NCBI RefSeq assembly: GCF_040605455.1
Contig: NZ_JBEXCV010000016.1
Location: 25,481 to 89,480 of the forward strand
Length of the DNA stretch: 64,000 nt
Direction of reading: 5' to 3'
Origin: Embleya sp040605455
Lineage (GTDB): Bacteria; Actinomycetota; Actinomycetes; Streptomycetales; Streptomycetaceae
A program made the translations under genes and the position numbers. This document shows, one piece after another, positions 9,304-17,230 of the stretch (positions are counted from its first letter, which is position 1; each line of letters starts with the position of its first letter). A model generated the notes under the pieces. It made no database searches. It was not told the DNA's origin and was given only the letters and a program-made list of their open reading frames with translations.

Positions 9304-9513
9304 TCAACACCGACTCAAAGCCGCCGGCAGTGACAAGAAGTCTGGAACGAGTTGGAAGCGGGCCGTGTGGTACTTCAGCGCGACCTTGCCCGCAGTGGTC
9401 CGGCACGGGGAGCCCGCCGGGGCCCGGCAGGTGGACATCGGGCAGGAACGCGCTTCGACGAGCTTGTGCGGGTCGCTGTTCACACCCCGGATCGTTTCAG
9501 GGGTGCGTTTCAC
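9304..9513 (-). pseudogene. Zinc-finger N-terminus of a serine recombinase
   Basis: A 69-codon frame whose centre reads CPMSTCRAPAGSPC followed by YHTARFQLVP. This is the same Cys-rich finger found at residues 23-53 of the serine recombinase at 585-1316. The frame ends before any catalytic domain, so only the N-terminus of a second recombinase remains. Confidence 0.55.
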
Positions 9514-10241
9514 GGGTCAAGGGCAAGGAAACGACCCGTGAAACACGATGACCTGCTCGGATATCTCGGCGGGGCGGTGTTGCAACGGCGGGCACCTATG
9601 AAACGGGACCGCCGCACCGAGGACATCGGACCGCCGCCGAGTGGCACCCGGCCCGGTGAGGTTGCCGTCCATGAACCTGCGGCGAGCTCCCATCGGTCCG
9701 CCGAGGGACCATCGCGACCCTTCGCCGACCGATTCCTCCCACCGACCCCGAGAACGGGCCCGGGCAATCCAGTGGAAAGGAGGTGGTGGGTCGTCCGTCG
9801 AGGTCGGGAGGTGATACTCCCGGTGTGGGGCGGTCGAGGGACGATGGGCCTGGTGCGGCGGGGGACCCCACGTCGCCGGCCACCCCGGGAGAGTGACCGA
9901 GGAGCCGAGGGACGCCCGCCCCCGGGTGGACGGCACCCCGGGGCGCCGCGAGGCCCCGGGTCTCCAAGCTCTTCGGGACGCCGTCCCGAATGCCGCGGGC
10001 CGCTTCGACGGGCGATGTGTGGGCGGCTCCCGGCGTGGCCGGTGTGGCTCGGCTGTCGGCGACGGGTCTTCATCGGCCAGGAGCGCTGGGGCTGGGAGTT
10101 CGTTCAGCCGTCCGCGCCCCCGCACACCGGGACACGCAGCATCCGCCCGTCTACTCCGAACCCTCCGGCGACGGCCATTGCGACGCAAATACCATGGCCT
10201 GCAGGCCACAGTCTGCCCTACCCGAGTGAGGGAACCGAAGC
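9514..10241. other. 728 bp region without a recognisable gene
   Basis: Very GC-rich and open in several frames, but no frame shows consistent codon bias or a known motif. The last 15 bp hold a GAGGGA ribosome-binding site for the gene at 10242. Confidence 0.4.
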
Positions 10242-10568
10242 ATGAGCGTAAAGCCTGCTCAGATGGTGGAGTTGATCCGACAGGTGACAGACCCGGATCC
10301 CCGCCGGCGAGAGCTCAGCGCCGACTCGTCGGTGGACTGGCTACGTCATTACTCGCGATCCGATGTCCTGCTGCTGGCGGGAGCCCTGTCGATCGCGGCG
10401 GCCTGTGAACAGGATCCGGCCGCCCTCGAATCTCAACTGAACGCTCTGCTGGAGCTGGGTTCCGGCGGAATGCTGGAGGCTGTCTCCCTGGAGCGCCTCC
10501 GTGACATCGACAAAGGCTCGCTTCCGGGAAACCTGGTCGAATATCTGGACGATCTGCTGGAACTCTAG
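10242..10568 (+). CDS. Small acidic helical protein, possible HEAT-like immunity protein
   Basis: A 108-residue acidic protein starting at an ATG behind GAGGGA. It is predicted almost wholly helical, with a HEAT-like pattern (DVLLLAGALSIAAACEQDP, then ALESQLNALLEL) and an acidic tail (YLDDLLEL). Codon use is that of a real high-GC gene. Similar small HEAT-like proteins are often orphan immunity proteins for secreted or contact toxins, but no toxin is nearby and the assignment is an inference. It sits alone between the broken recombinases and the GCGACCCC repeat array. Confidence 0.6.
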   Translation: MSVKPAQMVELIRQVTDPDPRRRELSADSSVDWLRHYSRSDVLLLAGALSIAAACEQDPAALESQLNALLELGSGGMLEAVSLERLRDIDKGSLPGNLVEYLDDLLEL

Positions 10569-10691
10569 TATCGCGTTGCCCCTTTGACGCGTATCTCGGT
10601 CACACCCCTTCCCGGGGACGCCGAAAGCGTCCGCTCTAGCGGAAAACGATCACGGATGGTGACGGAAACGGGGGTCGGCCCCTCGAATCGA

Positions 10692-10938
10692 GGGGGTCGC
10701 TCTGGGGGTCGCTCTCGCCGGTGCGACCCCCGAGAGCGACCCCCCAGGCCGAGAGCGACCCCCTCTTTTGGCGACCGACCCCCGATCCGACCTGCGAAAC
10801 GTCCTCCAGGGGGTCGCAAAGGGGCCGAGGGGGTCGCTCTTTTCCCCCTCTCCTCTGTCCTCAAGAAAAAGCGAAAAAGAGAGGGGGTAAGCGGAGAGGA
10901 GGGGGAAAAGTGCGACCCCTGCGACCCCTGCGACCCCC
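10692..10938. repeat. Iteron-like array of GCGACCCC motifs around an AT-rich stretch
   Basis: About ten copies of GCGACCCC(C) in both orientations: GGGGGTCGC at 10692, 10704, 10809 and 10829, GCGACCCCC at 10723, 10736 and 10755, then three perfect tandem 9-mers TGCGACCCC at 10911-10937. An unusually A-rich run (10861-10880) lies inside. Repeats of this kind with a nearby AT-rich block are found at replication origins of actinomycete plasmids and integrative elements. No rep gene remains close by. The rest of 10569-11194 holds no gene. Confidence 0.5.
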
Positions 10939-11194
10939 ACGGTTACTACCCGTGGTGATCACCGCCGCAGTCGGGGAGACCGACCCTCGACAGCACCACG
11001 CCGCCCCCTCTTGGTTGGCCGCCGAGCAGCGCTCGACTTTCACCCCTGTTCTCAGGGCGGGCGGACGGAAACGAGGTAGCGCGGGCCGACCGCAGGGGCC
11101 GGGCGCGCCCGGGGCCGGTGGAACGGCCGGCCACGGCCGGGCCACCGGGCACGGTGAGGGACCAGGGACCGCGCGGGTTCGACTCTCCTTCGAC

Positions 11195-11223
11195 ATTGAA
11201 CCTTGACTGCTTGCCACTGAAGT
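11195..11223 (+). repeat. 29 bp inverted repeat, left end
   Basis: ATTGAACCTTGACTGCTTGC and nine further bases (CACTGAAGT). It matches the reverse complement of 11879-11907 at 26 of 29 positions. Together the pair bounds a 713 bp unit with one gene. Confidence 0.7.
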
Positions 11224-11336
11224 TGACGACCGATAGTCGGCCCCAAGACTGTCCATCAGTCAGTAGAAAGTTGTGCTCGTGTAGGCATGCCCCCGATCAT
11301 CAAGGAGCGAGCCCTTTTCGCCCGTGCCACGTCAAC

Positions 11337-11732
11337 TCATGAGCGAACATTTCGACTGCGGCGCAGGAACTTCAAAGCGGCGGCCGTGACTTCCTTTTCC
11401 ACCTTGTCAGCTCGATATCCTCGGGACTTGATATATTCGTAGAATTCTGAATCCGGCCCATAGCCATACTGCTCCAGGTAGTAGGCCTGTGCCTGCCCCC
11501 AGATCCAGACGCCATCGGTCACGGTCAAAATCGGGACGACCTGGCCTTTCGACGCATCGAGCCGATCCGGGGCCAGCCCGGCAGCCCGCACGACAGCGGT
11601 ACCACCGTGTGCCAGAAATTCGACCAAGCGTTCACGCTCATCCTGATCATCGATGCGTGGCCTGGACTCATCGAAGTACGGACCGGACTCTGGATCGACA
11701 CCATCGAACAACCGCGCACGCTTGAATTCCAC
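11337..11732 (-). CDS. Hypothetical protein inside the 29 bp inverted repeats
   Basis: A 131-residue acidic protein of unknown function. GTG 11732 is chosen as start because GGGAG lies 6 bp before it; an in-frame ATG at 11756 lacks such a site. The C-terminal half (VTDGVWIWGQAQAYYLEQYG, then DSEFYEYIKSRGY) is aromatic and resembles small immunity-type proteins seen next to toxins in Streptomyces, but I cannot name a family. It is the only gene within a 713 bp segment bounded by inverted repeats and has a lower GC content than its neighbours, both signs of transfer. Confidence 0.6.
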   Translation of the reverse strand: MEFKRARLFDGVDPESGPYFDESRPRIDDQDERERLVEFLAHGGTAVVRAAGLAPDRLDASKGQVVPILTVTDGVWIWGQAQAYYLEQYGYGPDSEFYEYIKSRGYRADKVEKEVTAAALKFLRRSRNVRS

Positions 11733-11878
11733 GGCTACTCCCTCAGTTCGGTTCATTCGGTCGGAAGCGACTCGCCGTAAGACGGCCAGGTCGAGCACAT
11801 ATCGCCACATTCATCGACGTTGAAGATGCTGCGGTGAAGGCCGCGCCACACGCCAAGGCGGGGCCGGTCACCGGTCAG

Positions 11879-11907
11879 ACTTTAGTGGCAAACGGTCAAG
11901 GTTCAAT
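11879..11907 (-). repeat. 29 bp inverted repeat, right end
   Basis: The reverse complement reads ATTGAACCTTGACCGTTTGC followed by CACTAAAGT, the partner of 11195-11223. Beyond it, up to 12067, is non-coding sequence that probably contains the end of the IS5-type element. Confidence 0.7.
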
Positions 11908-12067
11908 ATCAAAGGACATCGACCGCTCTTTTTGAGGGCAGGTTGGAGGTCCGCGGGAAGGTTGTGTCCGGTCGATGAGGTGATCGGGCTGCCGGATCGC
12001 GTGTTGCTGTGGGAGCGTGGAAGGGCTCGAAACTGGTGAGAGTGGGTGGCGGTGGTCCGGATCGCCG

Positions 12068-12349
12068 TCAGTCTCGGTCGTTCTCGCGGGATGTCGGCTG
12101 ACCGGTCCGCCGTGACTGCCTGCGGGTGATGCGCCTGGTCATAAGCGTGATCGCCGCCCAGGTGATCAGCGACTCCGAGTGCTGAACGAGCCTTTCGTAG
12201 TCGCGCGCGTGTCGGCGGGCGTGCATGACCCAGGCCAGGGACCGCTCGACGACCCAACGACGGGGCAGGACGACGAACCCGACGGCGTCCTTCGGCCGGC
12301 TGACGGTTTTGAGCGTCAGGTTCAGGTACTTCTTCGCCCAGATCACCAA
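12068..12349 (-). pseudogene. IS5-family transposase, C-terminal fragment
   Basis: The last about 93 residues of an IS5-group DDE transposase. The typical C-terminal block is present: LTLKTVSRPKDAVGFVVLPR, the catalytic-Glu region RRWVVERSLAWVMHARR, and LITWAAITLMTRR. The DDE domain upstream is missing; at about 12352 the sequence abuts a broken recombinase gene. This is a truncated insertion or a deletion scar. Confidence 0.85.
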
Positions 12350-12359
12350 CTGGCCGGCT

Positions 12360-13872
12360 TTTGAACGCGGTGCCGGTCTTGTGGGTGGGCACGTCCAGTA
12401 GGCAGACCGCGTCGCGGGCGAGGACTTCGCCCGAGTCCCCGGGAATGGGCAGGCCGTCGTGCTGCCATCGGATGCAGCCGACCCGCAACCGGGCGATCTC
12501 GTCGCTGCGTTGACCGGCGAACAGCCAGGCCAGGGTGATGGCGCGGATGAGCTCGACGGGGTAGGTGCGGCCGTCCGCGGTCGGCAGGTCGCCCGGCTCG
12601 ACGTTCAGGCCCGCCCAGAGCAGCTTGGCCCAGATGTCGTCGGCGATCACCCGAGGGTCGGGGCCCATCAGGGCACGAACGCTTCGTGGCGTCCTCAGGG
12701 CGTGCGCGGGGTCGAGCCTGCGCGGGATCGACTCCCATTCGTGCAGGTCGCGGAAGAACGCGCGAGGCACCTTGAGGTAGCCGGACTTGCTCTGCGGCGT
12801 GAGTGGTTTGCCCAGGCGATCCTGCGAGCGCATGCCGTCGGTCCACTGAGAGAAGTCGCCGACGGCCATCCGGTCCACCGCCGCGACCCAGGACGCGCAC
12901 GTCTGGCGGGTCCACTGGCCCGGTTCGGTGATCTCGGGATGTTCGGCGGCCAACCAGCGGCCGATCTTGGCGAGCACGCTGCGGTAGCCGTCGCGGATCT
13001 TCGGAGTCAGCGTCGACGTCGCGTGCCAATGCTCGACCGAGGCCGCCCACGAAGCCGGGACTCCCGTCATGGCGACCGACCCACGCCGGCGCCCGGACGG
13101 TGGTGGGTTCGCATGGCCAAGAGCCGCGACCGCCCGATGAAGGTCATGGAAGTCCTTCGCCCACTGCCCGTCCATCGCCGGATGTCGGCGCACCGCCGCC
13201 AGGGCCTCGGTGGACAGATCCTCCAGGCGGACTGCGATTCAACAGCAGCATCTGGCAGATCACCGAGGCCAATCGCTCGGCGTCGCGACGATAGCCCCAG
13301 TCGGCCAAGACCCTGCAGACCCGCCGGACGGCATCGTCGACGAGATCGGCCCCGAATACCCGGCGGGCCAAGGACGGGCGCATGAAGCGGCCGATGCGAT
13401 CGAAAGCGGTGAAGTCGCCGAGCAGGTAGGCGTGGACGAGTACGAACGGGCGGGCGTTGGGCCCGATCTGGCCTCCCCACGACCGTCGGAATTCGGCACC
13501 GTCGGTGTCTATCAGGTCCACCCAGTCCTGGTCCGACCAGCCCCAGAAGGCTCGGCGAAGCTCACCGCAGCGAATCAGCACCAGGGCCGCCGCGTCCCGG
13601 GCGAACCGCCGCTGGTGACGGTCGCCTGGCGGAAGGCGGACGGCGGTCAGGGCGTCTGCCAAGGGCCGCACCAACCTGGCGATCGGCCGGAGTGCAGGTG
13701 CGTCGGAGGCGAGGCCGTCGCGCCGGATCCGATCGACGCCGAGAGTCCCGAGCGCTTCCGCCTCGGCCTCGGTGAGCAGGCCGCGACGGTCGTATCGTGC
13801 CGGGTCGACGGGCCACGACCATGTCGCGGCGCTGTTCGGTGGTGCGGTCGTCCTGCTCGGTCGTGTGGTCAC
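12360..13872 (-). pseudogene. TnpB-like tyrosine recombinase, frameshifted and truncated
   Basis: The gene starts at GTG 13872, overlapping the stop of the TnpA-like gene (GTGA). One frame runs to about 13245 (FARDAAALVLIRCGELRRAF, YRRDAERLASVICQMLL), after which homology moves to another frame (LEDLSTEALAAVRRHPAMDG) that continues to 12360. The first catalytic Arg is visible in LAWLFAGQRSDEIARLR, but the HxxR and Tyr regions are gone, because the frame runs into the IS5 remnant right after THKTGTAFK. So this recombinase carries a one-base frameshift and has lost its active-site end. Confidence 0.75.
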
Positions 13873-14329
13873 TCGGTCACCGCCTCGCTGGCGCGGGTGA
13901 GCATGTCCACTCGCCAGGAATGGATCTGTTGCATGCCGCGATTCAGCTTCTCGGCCAGGTCCCGACCGGAGAGGTGGATGTAGGTCAGCGTCGACTCGGT
14001 GCTGGAGTGGCCGGCGAAGGAGGCGATGGCGTGCAGTTCCCAACCCATGCGGGCCAGGTCGGTCAAGCACAGGTGCCGCGTGGTGTGGGTCGAGAACCTC
14101 GGCAGGTCGGCGGCGAGAGCGAGCCGCCGGACCACCTTCGACCAGGTCCAAAGGGACAGCGGTCGGCCGTGGTTGCGGCGCGATTCCGACAGGAACAGCG
14201 GCCCGCGGGCCCGACTGATCGCGGCCCGATGCGCGAGGTAGTCGGACAACAGGACCCCGGTCGCCGCGGAGTACGGAACGACACGCTCGCGTCGGGTCTT
14301 CGTCGTCTCCGCCCGAACGGCTGACTGAT
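13869..14329 (-). pseudogene. TnpA-like tyrosine recombinase, C-terminal part
   Basis: The C-terminal catalytic half of a tyrosine recombinase, including KTRRERVVPYS, the HxxR-type box STHTTRHLCLTDLARMGWEL, and GHSSTESTLTYIHLSG with the putative nucleophile Tyr. It overlaps the TnpB-like start, as in Tn554-type tnpA-tnpB-tnpC operons. The frame has no start codon, and homology stops near 14329, where a fragment on the other strand begins, so the N-terminal half is lost. Confidence 0.75.
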
Positions 14330-14426
14330 CCTGGGCCGCTACGCCTTCACTGCCTCCCAGCCGGAGAACGGTCTGCGCCCGTTGCGCGACCCGGCCGAGC
14401 CGGACGACGGGGGCGCCGACGGCTGA
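14328..14426 (+). pseudogene. Possible C-terminal scrap of a Tn3-family transposase
   Basis: A 32-codon frame (ILGRYAFTASQPENGLRPLR) ending in an acidic tail and TGA. It resembles the C-terminus of Streptomyces Tn3-type transposases. It begins exactly where the TnpA-like gene breaks off, marking a recombination junction. The identification rests on a short match and is weak. Confidence 0.35.
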
Positions 14427-14471
14427 CCGGCCGTCACGGGCGAATCACCGCCGGGGGCGAAATCAGTCGCA

Positions 14472-14720
14472 TCAGCCCCAGCAATGGCTATAGGTGCAGC
14501 CAGTTTTGATGCCGATGCAGCCGCCCGCGCACGGGTCCCGCGAGTAGGACTGCTTCACGGGGGCAGCCGGGGCGGACGTCGACTCGTGCAGGTTGCGCGT
14601 CACCGCGAGCCGAGAGGCGTCGTCGAGCGTTATATCGCCTTCGCCAGCGCAGAGCGCTTTGAGCGTAGCGAGTCTCTTGAGGTAGTCCCAGTCCACACGA
14701 TTTCCGCCTGTTTCGCCCAT
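14472..14720 (-). CDS. Cysteine-rich small peptide, candidate RiPP precursor
   Basis: An 82-residue peptide starting at ATG 14720 with AAAGGG seven bases upstream. The first about 60 residues are acidic and leader-like (DWDYLKRLATLKAL, ITLDDASRLAVTRNLHE). The C-terminal end DPCAGGCIGIKTGCTYSHCWG carries four Cys plus Thr and Ser in 20 residues, like the core of a ribosomally made modified peptide. There is no signal peptide. No lanthipeptide, radical-SAM, YcaO or transporter gene is in the window, so if it is a precursor it is an orphan. It could instead be a small metal-binding protein. It lies alone between recombination scars and a GNAT gene; the upstream 297 bp (14721-15017) is less GC-rich and contains no other gene. 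Confidence 0.6.
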   Translation of the reverse strand: MGETGGNRVDWDYLKRLATLKALCAGEGDITLDDASRLAVTRNLHESTSAPAAPVKQSYSRDPCAGGCIGIKTGCTYSHCWG

Positions 14721-15017
14721 GACAATGCCCTTTGCTATCGAATCCCCTTTTCTCAAAGATACAGAGGCGTCTCTGGTAGGCCCGTGGAACTGGAATCCAT
14801 GTAGCGAGATGGGGGCGAAATTGGTCGATTGCGCCCCTGCAGCCGATCCAATGAGTCGGCACATGCAAACCGCCGCAAAACGGCACACCGATCCAATCGG
14901 GCCCGATCCGCATTTTCGCCTCCCCATTCCGCCCCTGGACGGCGCGCTCCGGCACCACAGGGTGCGTCCGCTGCCGAAGTCGGCCGCCCGCACGCCGGGG
15001 CTGCGTAGGATCCCGGG

Positions 15018-15596
15018 ATGGCCATGACCAGTTACCTCCTGCAAGGTCCGCGCGTAGGCGTCCGCCATGTGTGCCGTCAGGACTACCGCGAGCTCACCGC
15101 GCTGGCCGAGGAGAGCGCCGAGATGCTCGCCCGCTGGCTGGGCGCCCGCGAGAACACGGCGGAGGCGTTCGAGGACTACCTTGCACGGTTCGAGCAGCCC
15201 ACCCACGAGGGCTTCGTGGTCTGCCTGCGCACCACCGGCGCCATCGTGGGCGGCGTCAACATCAACAACATCCTCCGGGGCGCCCTCCAGAGCGGGACCC
15301 TGGGCTACACCGCCTACGCGTCCACGGCCGGCCGCGGCTACATGAGCGAAGGGCTCCGCCTCGTCGTCGAGCATGCCTTCACCGAACTCGGCCTGCACCG
15401 GCTGGAAGCGAACATCCAGCCGGACAACACCGCCTCGCTGAACCTCGCCAAGCGCCTGGGCTTCCGGCGCGAGGGCTACTCGGCCGCCTTCCAGTTCATC
15501 AACGGCGAGTGGCGCGACCACGAGCGCTGGGCCATCACTGCGGGGATCCCGAACACGGCTGCTGTGCAACCCACTCGCCTGAATAAATCCGGGTGA
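15018..15596 (+). CDS. GNAT N-acetyltransferase, RimJ/RimL type
   Basis: A 192-residue acetyltransferase of the RimJ/RimL group, which acetylates N-terminal or small-molecule amines with acetyl-CoA. The GNAT fold is visible from GPRVGVRHVCRQDYREL through IVGGVNINNILRG and LGYTAYASTAGRGYMSEGLR (acetyl-CoA loop) to LHRLEANIQPDNTASLNLAK and RLGFRREGYS. The ATG lies 6 bp after TAGGAT with no ribosome-binding site, suggesting leaderless expression. Two Met codons (1 and 3) could serve as start. The last 15 residues look non-conserved. It may modify a peptide or an antibiotic, but nothing shows which. Confidence 0.85.
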   Translation: MAMTSYLLQGPRVGVRHVCRQDYRELTALAEESAEMLARWLGARENTAEAFEDYLARFEQPTHEGFVVCLRTTGAIVGGVNINNILRGALQSGTLGYTAYASTAGRGYMSEGLRLVVEHAFTELGLHRLEANIQPDNTASLNLAKRLGFRREGYSAAFQFINGEWRDHERWAITAGIPNTAAVQPTRLNKSG

Positions 15597-15693
15597 GGTC
15601 TCGAGAACACCGCAGGCGACGACCACCGGAGCACCCGCCCACTCGGGCACACGGCTTCGAGAACCGACAGGACACGAGGACGAGAGGAACGGC

Positions 15694-16392
15694 ATAGCCG
15701 ACCGCCTGTATCTGCGGCATTCCACCGACAAGCAGACCAACGCCCGCCGGCTCCACGCCCTCGCCGACATCCTCAAGGCCGGCGCGCCGACGTACGAGGA
15801 CCCGGCCACCTCCTCCCGCGTCTACGCGGTCGCCCGGGCCGGGTTCCGCCGACTGCTCGACGAGGCGGCCGTCGGCGACACGATCCGCATCGCGGACGCC
15901 GCGCGGCTGTTCCGCTCGACCAAGGACGTCATCCAGATCCGCGAAGCCCTCCAGCGGCGCGGCCTGCACCTGCGCATCGCCACCGGAGCGTGGTCCGGCT
16001 TCGACCTGGCGGCCGACGACCCGCAGACCAAGCTGTTCGTCACCATGCTCGCCGGCGTCCTCGAATTCCAACGCGACATGATCTCGGAGAACACCAAGGA
16101 AGGCGTCGCCGCCGCGGCGGCCGCCGGCAAGACCCTGGGGCGCCCGGCCGCCTTCGACGAGGACCAGGCGGCCGACATCGCCCGTGCGTACGCCGAAGGC
16201 GCCGCGGTCAAGGCGCTCGCCCGGCAGCACGGCGTCGCACCCCGCACCATCCGCCGCGTCCTCGACGCAGTCGGCGCCCGCGACACCAGCGAAGTTGTCG
16301 AGGACACCGGCGGCCTGCCCACCGACGCCCAGGACCAGGGCCGCGTGCCCGAGCGGGCGCACGCCATCGACGTGCCTGGCCTGCTCGCCGAG
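15694..16392 (+). pseudogene. Serine recombinase with lost start codon
   Basis: A resolvase/invertase-type recombinase with a good catalytic domain (DRLYLRHSTDKQTNARRLHA with the Ser, TSSRVYAVARAGFR, FVTMLAGVLEFQRDMISENT) and a C-terminal helix-turn-helix (AAVKALARQHGVAPRTIRRV). Relatives begin MADRLYL. Here that Met codon is ATA (15694-15696) and there is no ATG, GTG or TTG in frame close upstream, so the start appears mutated. After about 16392 the frame passes without a stop into part of a solute-binding protein. Probably inactive. Confidence 0.65.
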
Positions 16393-16584
16393 CAGCAGAC
16401 CGTGGTCGCCGATCTCTGCGACACGCTGCTGCGCATGGCCCCGGACTTCTCGATCGGCCACGGTCCGGCCGAGAGGGCCGCCTGGGCGGACGACCACAGC
16501 CTCGTGCTCCACCTGCGCCCCGGGGGGACGTTCCGGGACGGTACTCCGCTCACCCCCCAGGACGTCGTGTACAGCCTCCCGCAC
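16393..16584 (+). pseudogene. Family-5 (Opp/Dpp) solute-binding protein fragment
   Basis: In frame with the recombinase, 64 codons read QQTVVADLCDTLLRMAPDFS and DDHSLVLHLRPGGTFRDGTP followed by LTPQDVVYSL, the N-terminal lobe of an SBP_bac_5 peptide or nickel-type binding protein. The signal peptide and the remaining 400 or so residues are missing. The fragment points rightward, like the ABC ATPase remnant at 24663. Confidence 0.65.
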
Positions 16585-16614
16585 CGGCGGCCGTGCGATC
16601 GCCGACGCCGGGGG

Positions 16615-17082
16615 CTACTGTGCCGGACCGCCTGCGAGGGCGGTCCGGGCACGGTTGAGGTAGTCGCGGAACGCCCGGCGCTCGGCGTCCGAGAGGCCGT
16701 CGAGCATGCGCTCCTCCAACGCGCCGACCTCGTCCCGGGTCTGCGTGAGGAGTGCCTGCCCGGCCGGGGTGAGGGCGATGAGCAGACGGCGCCGGTGCGC
16801 GGGGTCGTGCCGGCGGGCGATCAGATCGCGCCTCTCCAGGGCCGTCACCAGATCCCGCATCGCCTGCGGCGTCACGAACGAGTTGCGCGCGAGCTCGGCG
16901 CTGGTCAGGCCGTCCCGGCGATCGAGCACGGTGAGCGCGGTGTACTGGAGGGCGGTGATGCCCGCCGGGCGCAGCAGTTCGTCCAGGTGTGCGCGCACCG
17001 CGAGTTCGACCTGCTTGACCGCGTACAGGAGCAACGGAGCGTCCTCGCCCGGTGCGTCGTTCCCCGTGGCCCGCGCCGCCAT
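16615..17082 (-). CDS. MarR-family transcriptional regulator
   Basis: A 155-residue MarR regulator. The winged helix spans residues 40-100 (ITALQYTALTVLDRRDGLTS, AELARNSFVTPQAMRDLVTA, LERRDLIARRHDPAHRRRLL), flanked by dimerisation helices. The start is set at ATG 17082, because the longer frame upstream is Arg/Pro-rich and non-conserved. It is transcribed divergently from the acyl-CoA catabolic operon 148 bp away. MarR proteins at such positions usually repress the operon and are released by the acid or its CoA ester; that is inference here. Confidence 0.9.
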   Translation of the reverse strand: MAARATGNDAPGEDAPLLLYAVKQVELAVRAHLDELLRPAGITALQYTALTVLDRRDGLTSAELARNSFVTPQAMRDLVTALERRDLIARRHDPAHRRRLLIALTPAGQALLTQTRDEVGALEERMLDGLSDAERRAFRDYLNRARTALAGGPAQ

Positions 17083-17143
17083 ACGCCCCGCCCCTGACCC
17101 TTGATCCGGTGATCCCGCCCGTGTGCGCCCCGAGTCTCGCATG

Positions 17144-17161
17144 CCGGGACGTGTGTCCCGG
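17144..17161. promoter_or_regulatory. Inverted repeat between marR and the CoA-ligase operon
   Basis: CCGGGAC-GTGT-GTCCCGG is a perfect 7 bp dyad 4 bp apart in the divergent intergenic region. It could be a MarR site or part of a promoter. A second, AT-rich partial dyad (CTTGATATAAG, 17183-17193) lies nearer the operon start. Confidence 0.35.
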
Positions 17162-17230
17162 ACGGGTGACCATTGCACGGAATCTTGATATAAGGAAACC
17201 TGTCATTGCCTCGACGCAGAGGACCCATCC

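Noticed and set aside
9514..10209. Long open frames on both strands
   Set aside because: GC-driven open frames; composition is Arg/Pro/Gly-rich with no conserved motif or ribosome-binding site.
11160..11195. GGTTCGACTCTCC resembling a tRNA T-arm, possible attachment site
   Set aside because: The flanking bases do not pair as a T-stem or acceptor stem, and no second copy was found at the other end of the island.
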